64,000 bases of DNA from Methylophilus sp. Leaf416 (lineage in GTDB: Bacteria; Pseudomonadota; Gammaproteobacteria; Burkholderiales; Methylophilaceae): assembly GCF_001424665.1 (NCBI RefSeq), contig NZ_LMQS01000004.1, positions 437,680 through 501,679 of the forward strand, given 5' to 3'. Positions 9,360-18,458 of the stretch are shown one piece after another. The notes under the pieces are model-generated. The model ran no database searches and was not told the DNA's origin. It worked only from the letters and a program-made list of their open reading frames with translations. The stretch's first letter is position 1. Every line of letters begins with the position of its first letter. Both the position numbers and the translations under genes were made by a program.

Positions 9360-11075
9360 TTGAAAAAACAAATAACTCGTTGGAGTGTAGTCAATTTGTT
9401 GGCTGTAGGTTACACCATGCAAGCTTTCGCTGGTGGTGTGCAATTACCGGACATACAAAATATCCAACAGAACTTGCCAAGGCCAGTGTTCCCGCAGCCT
9501 GCGCCGATTATTCAGGTGCCTGAAGAAACGCCCGCGCAAGAAAAGAAACAAAAAAAATCCAGCCTCAAGATTGTCGTCAAAGAATTTAAGTTTTCTGGTA
9601 ACAAACAATTCACAAGTGAAGAGCTGGCTGCGCAAGTTCAATACCTGACGGGCCACGAAATTGGCATGAAAGAACTCAATGAAGCAGTCGGCACTGTGCG
9701 CAATTACTATCGCCAGCGTGGTTTTTTGCTCACGCAAGTCTACTTGCCCACCCAGGATTTGCAGAAATCCACTGAGACAGAATCTGTGGTTGAGCTTTCT
9801 ATTCTTGAAGGCACCTTGGGTGAAGTGAAAGCAGAAGCTGGTAAGGGCCTAGATCAGGAATATTTTCAGTCACTTTCCCAATATGGTCTGGAAAAAGGCG
9901 AAGTACTCAATGAACGTAATCTAGTGCGTAACCTGATGGTGATGAATGGCCTGCCAGGTATCCAGGTTACTTCGCAGCTTAACCCGGGTGAGGCAGTTGG
10001 TAGTTCTGACGTTGCTGTCTCAGTTGAGCCACGCGTTTCATACAGCGGTTTTGTGAGTGCTAATAATTATGGCAACCGTTTTACCAATCGCGAAACATTG
10101 GGCTTTGGCCTGGCAGTGAACAACCTGAGAGGACGTGGTGATCAGCTGGCAATGGTTGGTAAGTTTTCAAACGATGGGGGACAGCGCTCGCTAAGTAGCC
10201 TTTATTTCACTCCGGTGGGTGATGCAGGAACGATATTGAATGTGGCGTACAGCTATGTTGATTACAAGCTTGGCAAAGATTTTAAAATTTTCGATGCCTC
10301 TGGTGATGCGCATTATTTCTATGGTTCTCTGGAGCATCCGCTGTTGCGTGAAACCAAAAAAGGTATTGCATTCAAAGTCGGTAGCAATTACAAAATTCTG
10401 GATGATGATGTAGATTTTTTCTTGATTAATAATCGACGTGATATTGCCAGCCTTGAGCTAGGCCTAGTCGGTGACTGGATCAATGAAAGCGGTAGTGTGG
10501 CTTATCAGTGGGGAATTATCCTGACGCAAGGTAATGTCTCTTTTAAAGATGGTGCTGCCAAAGCGAATGACAGAGACCAGCTGAATACTCAAGGAAGTTT
10601 CATTAAATGGAACTGGACATCGAGCCGTACCCAAGTGTTTGAAAATGGCATTAACTGGATTGTCCGTGCGGATTATCAAGGCACTGACAGTAATCTGGAT
10701 ATTGCTGAAAGATTCGGTATTGGCGCGATTAACCGTTGGAGACAGTACTCTGAGATTCCGAGCCAGGCTGACCAGGGCTGGATGGTAGGCACCGATATCC
10801 GCAGAACATTTGTTTCAACGGCTGCAGATGTAGTCCCTTATATTCAATCTGTGACACCATTCGCGTTTTACGACGCAGGTCGTGGCAGGCTCAATCACGA
10901 TCCTGCTGGCGGTGATAATCATGTCCGGTCAAATCACATAGGTGTGGGTACGGATATTCAATTCCCCGCACAGTGGATATTAACTACCACTTATTCTCAG
11001 CAAAAGCGAGATCTTGATGGTGCTGCCAGTGACACTGAATATCAATTGTGGGCGCAACTGCGTAAAAACTTTTAG
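9360..11075 (+). CDS. two-partner secretion outer-membrane transporter (TpsB, ShlB/FhaC/HecB family)
   Basis: A TTG start preceded by AGAAGG opens a signal peptide ending at AFA (about residue 24). A proline-rich linker leads to the POTRA_2 region (about 70-150; SLKIVVKEFKFSGNKQFTSE) and an FhaC/ShlB 16-strand barrel that ends in aromatic LRKNF, the usual outer-membrane insertion signal. The length of 571 fits TpsB proteins, which export one TpsA partner across the outer membrane. The TpsA gene follows after a 189-base leader. The starting TTG may limit expression. Confidence 0.92.
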   Translation: MKKQITRWSVVNLLAVGYTMQAFAGGVQLPDIQNIQQNLPRPVFPQPAPIIQVPEETPAQEKKQKKSSLKIVVKEFKFSGNKQFTSEELAAQVQYLTGHEIGMKELNEAVGTVRNYYRQRGFLLTQVYLPTQDLQKSTETESVVELSILEGTLGEVKAEAGKGLDQEYFQSLSQYGLEKGEVLNERNLVRNLMVMNGLPGIQVTSQLNPGEAVGSSDVAVSVEPRVSYSGFVSANNYGNRFTNRETLGFGLAVNNLRGRGDQLAMVGKFSNDGGQRSLSSLYFTPVGDAGTILNVAYSYVDYKLGKDFKIFDASGDAHYFYGSLEHPLLRETKKGIAFKVGSNYKILDDDVDFFLINNRRDIASLELGLVGDWINESGSVAYQWGIILTQGNVSFKDGAAKANDRDQLNTQGSFIKWNWTSSRTQVFENGINWIVRADYQGTDSNLDIAERFGIGAINRWRQYSEIPSQADQGWMVGTDIRRTFVSTAADVVPYIQSVTPFAFYDAGRGRLNHDPAGGDNHVRSNHIGVGTDIQFPAQWILTTTYSQQKRDLDGAASDTEYQLWAQLRKNF

Positions 11076-11167
11076 ATCGTTGCAAAGTCGCTTGGCAAGT
11101 TCATAATACAAAATATATAAAATAATTAATCTTGGCCCATTAGTCATACTGGGCTACAGACAAAAAA

Positions 11168-11243
11168 AACATCCTGAATCAAACTATTGATTATCAGGAA
11201 TAAGAGAAGTTATGGAAGACCACTGATCCTAAAGGATCAGTGG
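11168..11243 (+). promoter_or_regulatory. two hairpins in the tpsA mRNA leader
   Basis: The intergenic leader holds an imperfect hairpin (ATCCTGAATCAA pairing with TTGATTATCAGGA, bulged) and then a perfect 11-bp hairpin, CCACTGATCCT / AGGATCAGTGG at 11220-11243 with a 2-base gap. The second ends about 10 bases before the GAGGAG ribosome-binding site and 21 bases before the ATG. Neither has a U-run, so they are not simple terminators. They may control translation, mRNA life, or binding of a dimeric regulator. Confidence 0.55.
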
Positions 11244-11264
11244 AATGCCTTTGAGGAGAATGTC

Positions 11265-14200
11265 ATGAAAGCAGCATCCCTAAACCACGTTTATCGTTTG
11301 ATCTGGAGTAAGGTTCAACAAGCATGGGTCGCCGTTGCCGAAGGCACACGTACTAGCGGCAAGTCTTCATTGCATGGCCAAGTGAATGACTCTAAAGAGT
11401 CAGGCAAATGCATCTCTTCAAGAGAAGTATTTTTTACTTCAGATACAAAATGGCGTGTAGCGATTGCAACTGCTTTCGCTGCAACTTTAATGCCTTTCTC
11501 ATCATTTGCGGATACAAATGTGGTTGCTGGCGTTGTCGCAGGTGACCTCAGTATCAAAGACATCAGCGCTACTCATACTCAATATACCCATACGGCCAAC
11601 GTCAATATTGTTAATTTCTACAAATTCGGTGTGCTTGAAGGTCATCAGCTGGATGTAGTCATGCCAGATGCTGGTCGAGCACTGTACCGTGTGCTTGGAA
11701 ATAGCGCTTCGGAAATAATGGGTAAATTAAACTCTAACGGCAGCCTGTTTTTGATTAACCAGAATGGTGTTTTGTTTGGTCCAAATGCTGAAGTTAACGT
11801 TGGCAATATTGTTGCATCTACATTAAATCTCTCTAATGACGATTTCCTTAAGGGCCGCTACCATTTTACCGGGGGCGATACTGCCGGGAACGTGATTAAT
11901 AAGGGCGCAATCAAAGCCGCTGACGAAGGCTATATCGTCATGCTGGGTAAAAAAGTTGAAAACGCAGGCACACTGGTTGCGAGTAACGGTAGCGTGGTAT
12001 TAGCCTCTGCCAAAGAAGCAGTGCTGGATTTTTACGGTAATGGCCTGGTAAGAGCCAACTTGACGGCCGAAGCTGTTGAAGGAATCGTAAAAAATAGCGG
12101 ATTGATCCAGGCAAATGGTGGCATTGTGCAATTAGCCACGAATGCCCGCTCTGCTGCAATTAACGTCACCGGCATCATCGAAGCTAACCAACTGGTTGAG
12201 CGCAATGGCGTGATCCGCCTTGAAGGTGGCGATAACTCCAAGGTAGAAGTTTCCGGTAAATTGCTTGCCAAAGGTGAAAATACGTCTGGCGGCACCATTG
12301 AAGTCACCGGTGAGCAGGTCGCCTTAATGAATGGCGCTTTGCTTGATGCTTCCGGCGATAAGGGCGGCGGTAAAGTTCTGGTAGGTGGTGATTATCAGGG
12401 CGGAAATGCTTCTGTGTATAACGCCAGAACTACATACATTGCGACTGGCGCGACGATCAAAGCAGACGCGATTAAAGAAGGTAATGGCGGTAAAGTGATT
12501 GTATGGGCAAACCATGCTACCCGTTTCTATGGGTCTATCTCTGCACAAGGTGGCTTGCTGGGTGGTAATGGCGGCTTCACAGAAGTTTCTGGTAAGAATT
12601 ACCTGGACTTCGCAGGGCGCGTCAATCTTTCAGCTGTGAATGGTGACCGGGGTACTTTATTACTTGACCCTGAAAATATCACACTGGTGAATGGACCGGC
12701 GTCCAACACCTCGGGATTCCAGCCAGGAGTGGATAATCAGCAAGCCTATACTGACAATTCCGGCCAAGACAGTGTGTTCAATGTTGGTGCAGGAGGCAGT
12801 TTTACAGGTGTAGGTAACAATGCCAATATCGTGCTGCAGGCCAATAAAGACATCAATGTGAATTCCGAATTTAATCTGGGGACTGCTACAGGAAATACTG
12901 ATGTGAGTCTAACCCTATTGGCTAAAAATGATGTTAATTTAAACGCCAACATTATTGCTGATGGTGCCGGATTCGTGGCTATCACTGCAGACTCTGATGG
13001 CAATAACACCGGTAACTTGAATCTGAAAGCCGATATCGTGACTGATAAAGGTGTGGTATCCCTGGCAGGTGCAAACATTATCCAGACCAACGGTAGTGAT
13101 GTCACCACCAATGGCGGCATGGTCATGATCGGCTCAAACGGCAATGTCAACCTGGGCGACATGAAAATCAATACCTATGATCAAAGTGCCGGTTCCACGC
13201 GTGCCACCGGTGGTAATGTACTGCTGCTAGGTACAAATATCTCTATGTCGGGTGAAATCAATACAGCGAATCCTGCGGCCAGCGGCGTGACTTATAGCGG
13301 TGGTCAGGGCGGTAATGTAGGTGTGATCTCCTTCAACAATATTGATCTTGGAGATACCAAAATCAATGTGGCAGGCGAATCTACCACTGCCACAACCATA
13401 CCGGTGAACGGCTCTAACATGGCCATTTCAGGCAATATCATTATCGGTGCCAGCAACAATCTCACCATGAATAACGGTAGTCTGAATACCAACGGCATGG
13501 GTCAGACAGGCGCAGGTACAGATGTGAATTTCACGGGTAACGTTGTCGTGGCCGCCAATGGCAATGCAAACCTGGGTACTACTCAAATTGATACTTCCGG
13601 TTCGACACCTGCAAACAGTAATGGCATCAACGGTGGTGCCGCCCTGTTGACAGGCCAGAATGTGACAGTTGGTAATATCAATACCAACGGGTCTGCTCCA
13701 ACCAGCGCCAACGGCACTGGCGGTGCTGGCGGTCAGGTCGTCGCCATCGCTAACAACGGCAGCGTTAAAGTTGGTGATATCACTGCTGGCGGTGCCGCTT
13801 CAAATGGTACCGGCAATGCAGGTAACGGTGGCAACGTGAATCTGACTTCTGTAGGCGGAACGGTAACCCTACAATCCATCGATACCCGTGGTGGTGTGGC
13901 TGGTGGGTCAGGCACCTCCGGTAATGGCGGTACTGTTGATATCAACGGCAATGCGCTGATCGCAATCAATGCAGTGATTGATAGCCGAGGCGCCACCGGT
14001 GGTAATGTGAACTTTAACGGCACTGTGGATTCCGTAGCGGCAGGCAATCGTGCGCTGACTGTGAATACCAACGGCACAACCAACTTTACGCAATCCGTAG
14101 GCGCAACCAAAGAACTGGCAAGTTTGACGACGGATGCCGGCGGCACTACCGAGATCTTTGGTTCCACCATGAAAACCACAGGTAACCAGACCTACAACGA

Positions 14201-15260
14201 CAGGGTTAACCTGCATACCGCTACCACATTTGAGACCACAGCTGGCGGCAACGTGGCTTTGAATGATGTGATCAACGCTGCAGGTAATGCAGTGATTGTG
14301 AAAACCGGTACTGGCGACTTTACTGCTAACAATGCTGCTAACCAGTTTGCCTCAATCCAGGTGGTGAATGGACGTAATGTGAGTGTGCGGGATACCGATG
14401 ACATCACTGTTGAGTCTGCAGACATGACAGGTGACTTGCTGGTGCGTGCGGCCAGAGATTTGACGCTCAATGGCAACATAGTTACTACAAGTGGCACCGC
14501 GACCGCAGTGCAGCTGGTGGCAGAGCGTAATTTTAACAATGCTGGCAATGGCTCGATTTCAACCGGTGCTGGAGGCAGATGGCTGGTGTATTCAACCAGT
14601 CCAGTAGCTGATACTCGTGGTGCTGCACTGACAGCTAGCTATGATTTCACGCAATATAACGCCAGTTTTGGTGACACCATTCTGGGTGCCAACGATGGAT
14701 TTGTCTACAAGGTCGCACCTACTGTGAACGTGACATTGAATGGCACAAGTACCAAGCCATTTGATGGAAATAATACGGTAACAGACTTGTCCGGTCTCAA
14801 TGTTAATCTGTCAGGTTTCTTTAACAATGACCAGGCTGGTGCCGCAACCCCTATCACTGGGGCAACATTTGATAACCCATCAGTCGGTACCAATAAACCG
14901 ATTGCCGGAACCTATGACCTGAATGCTCCGGGTGTGATTGTGACTGCAGAGGGTAAACAGGTGTATGGTTATCAGTTTGTTGAAACTTCTAATGCCACAG
15001 GCAGTATCACTGATACCGGGGGCGGAACACCGCCAGCACTGGGTTTCGCTTCTCCCCGTGATGATGCCGGCTTGGGTGGGCTGATCCCTAATAATCCGAT
15101 ATTGAACACGATGTTCATCGTTTCTCTGAACCCTGCTGCTGGTGATGAAGAAGATTTAGATGCGATCGCTTGTCCTGCCAACGAAGACAGTCTGGGCAGT
15201 ACGCCTATCCTGAATTCAGGTGTGAAACTGCCGGATGGCGTCAGCTCGAATTGTATTTAA
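11265..15260 (+). CDS. filamentous-hemagglutinin-type exoprotein (TpsA)
   Basis: The ATG at 11265 is preferred over an upstream in-frame start because it has GAGGAG seven bases before it and begins an ESPR-type extended signal peptide (NHVYRLIWSKVQQAWVAVAE at residues 7-26). Cleavage is expected after SSFA near residue 82. The TPS secretion domain follows, with the NQNGVLFGPNAEVNVGNIVA motif. The middle is Gly/Asn/Thr-rich beta-helix. A YDG-like domain (TKPFDGNNTVTDLSG) lies near the C-terminus, and the protein ends with a tail holding two cysteines 26 residues apart, the last one at the penultimate residue. The 1331-residue protein is probably a secreted or surface-anchored adhesin exported by the preceding TpsB. 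Confidence 0.9.
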   Translation: MKAASLNHVYRLIWSKVQQAWVAVAEGTRTSGKSSLHGQVNDSKESGKCISSREVFFTSDTKWRVAIATAFAATLMPFSSFADTNVVAGVVAGDLSIKDISATHTQYTHTANVNIVNFYKFGVLEGHQLDVVMPDAGRALYRVLGNSASEIMGKLNSNGSLFLINQNGVLFGPNAEVNVGNIVASTLNLSNDDFLKGRYHFTGGDTAGNVINKGAIKAADEGYIVMLGKKVENAGTLVASNGSVVLASAKEAVLDFYGNGLVRANLTAEAVEGIVKNSGLIQANGGIVQLATNARSAAINVTGIIEANQLVERNGVIRLEGGDNSKVEVSGKLLAKGENTSGGTIEVTGEQVALMNGALLDASGDKGGGKVLVGGDYQGGNASVYNARTTYIATGATIKADAIKEGNGGKVIVWANHATRFYGSISAQGGLLGGNGGFTEVSGKNYLDFAGRVNLSAVNGDRGTLLLDPENITLVNGPASNTSGFQPGVDNQQAYTDNSGQDSVFNVGAGGSFTGVGNNANIVLQANKDINVNSEFNLGTATGNTDVSLTLLAKNDVNLNANIIADGAGFVAITADSDGNNTGNLNLKADIVTDKGVVSLAGANIIQTNGSDVTTNGGMVMIGSNGNVNLGDMKINTYDQSAGSTRATGGNVLLLGTNISMSGEINTANPAASGVTYSGGQGGNVGVISFNNIDLGDTKINVAGESTTATTIPVNGSNMAISGNIIIGASNNLTMNNGSLNTNGMGQTGAGTDVNFTGNVVVAANGNANLGTTQIDTSGSTPANSNGINGGAALLTGQNVTVGNINTNGSAPTSANGTGGAGGQVVAIANNGSVKVGDITAGGAASNGTGNAGNGGNVNLTSVGGTVTLQSIDTRGGVAGGSGTSGNGGTVDINGNALIAINAVIDSRGATGGNVNFNGTVDSVAAGNRALTVNTNGTTNFTQSVGATKELASLTTDAGGTTEIFGSTMKTTGNQTYNDRVNLHTATTFETTAGGNVALNDVINAAGNAVIVKTGTGDFTANNAANQFASIQVVNGRNVSVRDTDDITVESADMTGDLLVRAARDLTLNGNIVTTSGTATAVQLVAERNFNNAGNGSISTGAGGRWLVYSTSPVADTRGAALTASYDFTQYNASFGDTILGANDGFVYKVAPTVNVTLNGTSTKPFDGNNTVTDLSGLNVNLSGFFNNDQAGAATPITGATFDNPSVGTNKPIAGTYDLNAPGVIVTAEGKQVYGYQFVETSNATGSITDTGGGTPPALGFASPRDDAGLGGLIPNNPILNTMFIVSLNPAAGDEEDLDAIACPANEDSLGSTPILNSGVKLPDGVSSNCI

Positions 15261-15289
15261 TTCAGCTCGCCTAGTTTAGTGGCCTCATT

Positions 15290-15315
15290 AAAGCCGGACA
15301 GTTGTCCGGCTTTTT
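15290..15315 (+). terminator. intrinsic terminator after tpsA
   Basis: A perfect 7-bp stem GCCGGAC/GTCCGGC with an AGTT loop is followed by TTTTT. It lies 30 bases after the tpsA stop and before the tRNA gene, so it isolates the TPS operon. Confidence 0.9.
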
Positions 15316-15387
15316 CTTTATGGCGGTGACATTTTGTTTTGTGTGCTTAGCCAACCAAGTGAAATACAAGTAAAATAATGGCTATTC

Positions 15388-15461
15388 GCGGCTGTAGTTC
15401 AATGGTAGAACGCCAGCTTCCCAAGCTTGATACGCGGGTTCGATTCCCGTCAGCCGCTCCA
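15388..15461 (+). tRNA. tRNA-Gly (anticodon CCC)
   Basis: The 74 bases fold as a cloverleaf: a 7-bp acceptor stem GCGGCTG/CAGCCGC, a D-arm with TTCAATGGTAGAA, an anticodon loop TTCCCAA giving anticodon CCC, and a T-arm GCGGGTTCGATTCCCGT. The 3' CCA is encoded. The body closely resembles E. coli glyU. The thiD start codon follows 11 bases later, so the tRNA and thiDE may share a transcript. Confidence 0.97.
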
Positions 15462-15472
15462 AAGGAATTTTC

Positions 15473-16333
15473 ATGGCTAACACTCCTCCAACCGTTCTTA
15501 CATTTGCAGCAACAGACCCCAGCAGTGGTGCCGGTGTGCAAGCCGACATTATGGCGCTTGCCAGTATTGGTTGCTATCCACTGTCAGTGATTACCGGTAT
15601 CACGGTGCAGGATACCGTGGGCGTGGAAAGCGTCATGCCGCTGGATGCTGACTGGATCAATGACCAGGCGCGTACCATTCTTGAAGATGTTTCCGTAAGC
15701 GCATTCAAGCTGGGTTTGCTTGGTAGCGTAGAAAATGTCGCCATCATCGCCGAAATCGTCGCAGATTATCCTGATGTGCCGTTGATCATTGACCCTATCC
15801 TTACCTCGGGGCGGGGTGATGAGCTGTCTAATGAAGAAATGCAGGCGGCGATGTGTGAATTACTGTTCCCGCAGGCAACCTTGATCACGCCAAACAGCCT
15901 GGAGGCAAGACGACTCGCCTATTACGACGAGGGCGATGAAGTAAAGCATAGTTCGCTGGAAGAATGCGCGTTGCGCCTGCTTGAAATGGGCACCGAATAC
16001 GTGATGATCACCGGCACCCATGAACGCTCAATTGATGTGGTCAACAGCCTGTATGGCATGCAGTTAAGCAATATGCCTGGCCTGATCAAGGACTATCACT
16101 GGGAACGTTTACCAGGAAGCTATCATGGTTCCGGCTGTACGCTGACCAGCGCGATTACTGCTTGCCTTGCACATGGTTTAAGTATTGAAGAAGCCGTGCA
16201 TGAAGCACAGGAATTCACCTGGCAGACCTTGCGCCACTCTTTCCGTCCGGGCATGGGTCAATTTATCCCGGACCGGTTCTTTTGGGCACGCGAAACCGAG
16301 GAACAGGAAAAAGCCAGTGAGCTACAGCATTAA
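15473..16333 (+). CDS. thiD: hydroxymethylpyrimidine/phosphomethylpyrimidine kinase
   Basis: The ribokinase-fold kinase phosphorylates HMP and then HMP-P to HMP-PP for thiamine synthesis. The N-terminal TFAATDPSSGAGVQADI, the LIIDPILTS segment and the PGSYHGSGCTLTSAI anion-hole motif are all present. Its 286 residues match the family. It overlaps thiE by 17 bases, which points to translational coupling. No TPP riboswitch was recognisable upstream, where the tRNA-Gly gene lies. Confidence 0.95.
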   Translation: MANTPPTVLTFAATDPSSGAGVQADIMALASIGCYPLSVITGITVQDTVGVESVMPLDADWINDQARTILEDVSVSAFKLGLLGSVENVAIIAEIVADYPDVPLIIDPILTSGRGDELSNEEMQAAMCELLFPQATLITPNSLEARRLAYYDEGDEVKHSSLEECALRLLEMGTEYVMITGTHERSIDVVNSLYGMQLSNMPGLIKDYHWERLPGSYHGSGCTLTSAITACLAHGLSIEEAVHEAQEFTWQTLRHSFRPGMGQFIPDRFFWARETEEQEKASELQH

Positions 16334-16943
16334 CGGGCTCTACCTGGTCACGCCAGACTGTAACGATACAGAATTACTGTGTAGGCAAGTCAAACAGGCA
16401 ATACAAGGCGGCGTATCCATCGTCCAGTACCGGCACAAAACTGCCAGTGACACATTAAGGTTTGAGCAGGCAAGTGCGCTGTTGAGCATTTGTCGCCAGG
16501 CCAATATCCCTTTTTTGATTAATGATCACGTAGCTCTGGCCATCAGCCTTGATGCGGATGGCGTGCATATTGGCCAGTATGACGGGGCGATCGCAGAAGC
16601 AAAGGCCTCGCTTGGTGTCGATAAAATCATAGGTGCTTCCTGCTACAATCGATTCGAACTGGCCGAGCAGGCGCAAGCCGCAGGCGCAGGCTACATCGCA
16701 TTTGGCGCTTGTTACCCTTCATCCACCAAGCCAGATGCGCCGCGCGCTACGTTAGACTTATTCTCTCAGGCCAAGCGTTCGCTCTCCGTGCCCGTAGTTG
16801 GTATAGGTGGAATTACGCTGGAGAACGCGCCACCACTGATTGCTGCCGGTGCAGATGCGCTGGCAGTGATTACAGATATTTTCCAGGCCAGCGATATTTC
16901 AGCGCGCTGTCGCCAATACCTGCCATTATTTGCGAAAAATTGA
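16317..16943 (+). CDS. thiE: thiamine-phosphate synthase
   Basis: ThiE joins HMP-PP and thiazole phosphate to thiamine phosphate. A GTG start inside the end of thiD gives a 208-residue TIM-barrel of the right length starting with the family's GLYLVTPD strand. Key segments are VQYRHK (substrate lysine region), INDHVALAISLDADGVHIGQ, the GASCYN loop, STKPDAP and VVGIGGI. The canonical INDR is INDH here. A longer frame upstream is only an open extension inside thiD. Confidence 0.92.
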   Translation: MSYSINGLYLVTPDCNDTELLCRQVKQAIQGGVSIVQYRHKTASDTLRFEQASALLSICRQANIPFLINDHVALAISLDADGVHIGQYDGAIAEAKASLGVDKIIGASCYNRFELAEQAQAAGAGYIAFGACYPSSTKPDAPRATLDLFSQAKRSLSVPVVGIGGITLENAPPLIAAGADALAVITDIFQASDISARCRQYLPLFAKN

Positions 16944-17000
16944 GTTTTTCGCTGCCACTTTTGCTTCAGTCATGTCCGCTATCATTTTAAGCTGTAGCTT

Positions 17001-17034
17001 AATTAAAGCTTGTTTGGAATTAAAGCTTGTTTGG
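17001..17034. repeat. perfect 17-bp tandem duplication
   Basis: Two exact copies of AATTAAAGCTTGTTTGG lie head to tail between thiE and mpl, ending 36 bases before the mpl ATG. This is probably a recent slippage or duplication in the mpl promoter region. It contains no clear promoter boxes. Confidence 0.9.
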
Positions 17035-17069
17035 TAAAATGCATTCGTTAAATTGATTCGGTAAACTCT

Positions 17070-18440
17070 ATGCATATTCACATTCTCGGTATTTGCGGTA
17101 CGTTTATGGGCGGCATCGCCGTGCTCGCCAAAGCGGCCGGGCACCGTGTCACCGGGTGTGATGCCAATGTTTACCCACCCATGAGTACACAACTCGAAGC
17201 ACAGGGCATTGAGTTGATCGAAGGCTTTGACCCCAGCCAGACCGCATTTAAACCCGATATGTATGTGATCGGTAATGTGGTCGCGCGCGGAAATCCTTTA
17301 ATGGAAGAAATCCTCAATCAGGGCCTGCCTTACATTTCCGGCCCGCAATGGCTGGCTGAGCATGTGTTGCAAGGTAAATGGGTATTAGCAGTTGCCGGCA
17401 CACATGGTAAAACTACGACTTCTTCGATGCTGGCCTGGGTGCTTGAATACGCCGGTCTGGCGCCAGGTTTTCTGATCGGTGGCGTGCCGGAGAATTTTGG
17501 GGTGTCTGCCCGTTTGCCGCAAACACCCAGGCAAGACCCCAAGTCTGTCTCGCCTTTTTTTGTGATTGAGGCCGACGAATACGACACCGCCTTTTTCGAC
17601 AAGCGTTCCAAATTTGTGCATTATCGGCCACGCACCGCGGTGCTGAATAACCTTGAATTTGATCACGCCGATATTTTTGAAGACCTGCCAGCGATTGAAA
17701 AACAGTTTCACCATCTGGTACGCACTGTGCCGCAACTAGGCCTGGTGGTGGCAAACCAGCAGGAAAGTCTGGACCGCGTATTAGCGCGTGGCTGCTGGAG
17801 CGGAGTGGAACGCATAGATAGTGCTCAAGGCTGGCAAGTAGGCAATGTGGATGTGCAAGGACGTTTTGATGTATTTTTTAACGGTGAACGCCAGGGCAAT
17901 GTCAGCTGGAACTTGATGGGTGAACATAACCGCAGCAACGCGCTGGCCGTGATCGCCGCTGCTCGTCACGTTGGTGTCGCGCCTTGTATTGCGATAGAAG
18001 CATTGAATGAATTTAAAAATGTTAAGCGCCGCATGGAAATCAAAGGCGTCGTTAACAACATCACCGTCTATGATGACTTTGCCCATCATCCCACTGCAAT
18101 TGCCACTACAGTTGCCGGCTTACGTGCCAAAGTGGGCAAAGCCCGTATCCTGGCCGTGCTCGAGCCACGTTCAAACACCATGAAACTGGGGGTGATGAAG
18201 GACGCATTGCCGGAGAGCCTGCGGGAGGCCGATGCCGTTTTTTGCTATGCCAATCACCTGGGTTGGGATGCTGCGGCCGCCCTCGCTCCCATGCAAAGCA
18301 AAGCACAAACCTTTGATGATTTATCCCAATTAGTGCAAGCCGTCAGCCGCTTGGCGCAACCTGGTGACCAGATACTGGTGATGAGTAACGGCGGCTTTGG
18401 TGGCGTACATCAGCAATTACTACAGGCATTGCAGGGCTAA
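17070..18440 (+). CDS. mpl: UDP-N-acetylmuramate:L-Ala-gamma-D-Glu-meso-Dap ligase (murein recycling)
   Basis: Mpl re-attaches recycled tripeptide to UDP-MurNAc in the cytoplasm. The product is a Mur-ligase: an N-terminal HILGICGTFMGGIAVLA Rossmann motif typical of Mpl, the ATP loop GTHGKTTTSSML at about residue 111, the EADEYDTAFFDKRSKF block that distinguishes Mpl from MurC, and the VYDDFAHHPTAI motif. The length of 456 is standard. AmpG, the muropeptide importer of the same recycling route, is encoded at 46.2 kb. Confidence 0.95.
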   Translation: MHIHILGICGTFMGGIAVLAKAAGHRVTGCDANVYPPMSTQLEAQGIELIEGFDPSQTAFKPDMYVIGNVVARGNPLMEEILNQGLPYISGPQWLAEHVLQGKWVLAVAGTHGKTTTSSMLAWVLEYAGLAPGFLIGGVPENFGVSARLPQTPRQDPKSVSPFFVIEADEYDTAFFDKRSKFVHYRPRTAVLNNLEFDHADIFEDLPAIEKQFHHLVRTVPQLGLVVANQQESLDRVLARGCWSGVERIDSAQGWQVGNVDVQGRFDVFFNGERQGNVSWNLMGEHNRSNALAVIAAARHVGVAPCIAIEALNEFKNVKRRMEIKGVVNNITVYDDFAHHPTAIATTVAGLRAKVGKARILAVLEPRSNTMKLGVMKDALPESLREADAVFCYANHLGWDAAAALAPMQSKAQTFDDLSQLVQAVSRLAQPGDQILVMSNGGFGGVHQQLLQALQG

Positions 18441-18458
18441 CCAGGCGGCAGATGCCCT

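Noticed and set aside
13733-14548. Long minus-strand ORFs under tpsA
   Set aside because: They arise from the repetitive Gly/Asn-rich codons of the TpsA beta-helix read backwards; no start signals or family motifs.
15316-15387. TPP riboswitch ahead of thiD
   Set aside because: The space holds only the tail of the tpsA terminator and the tRNA-Gly promoter; no conserved thi-box pattern was seen.
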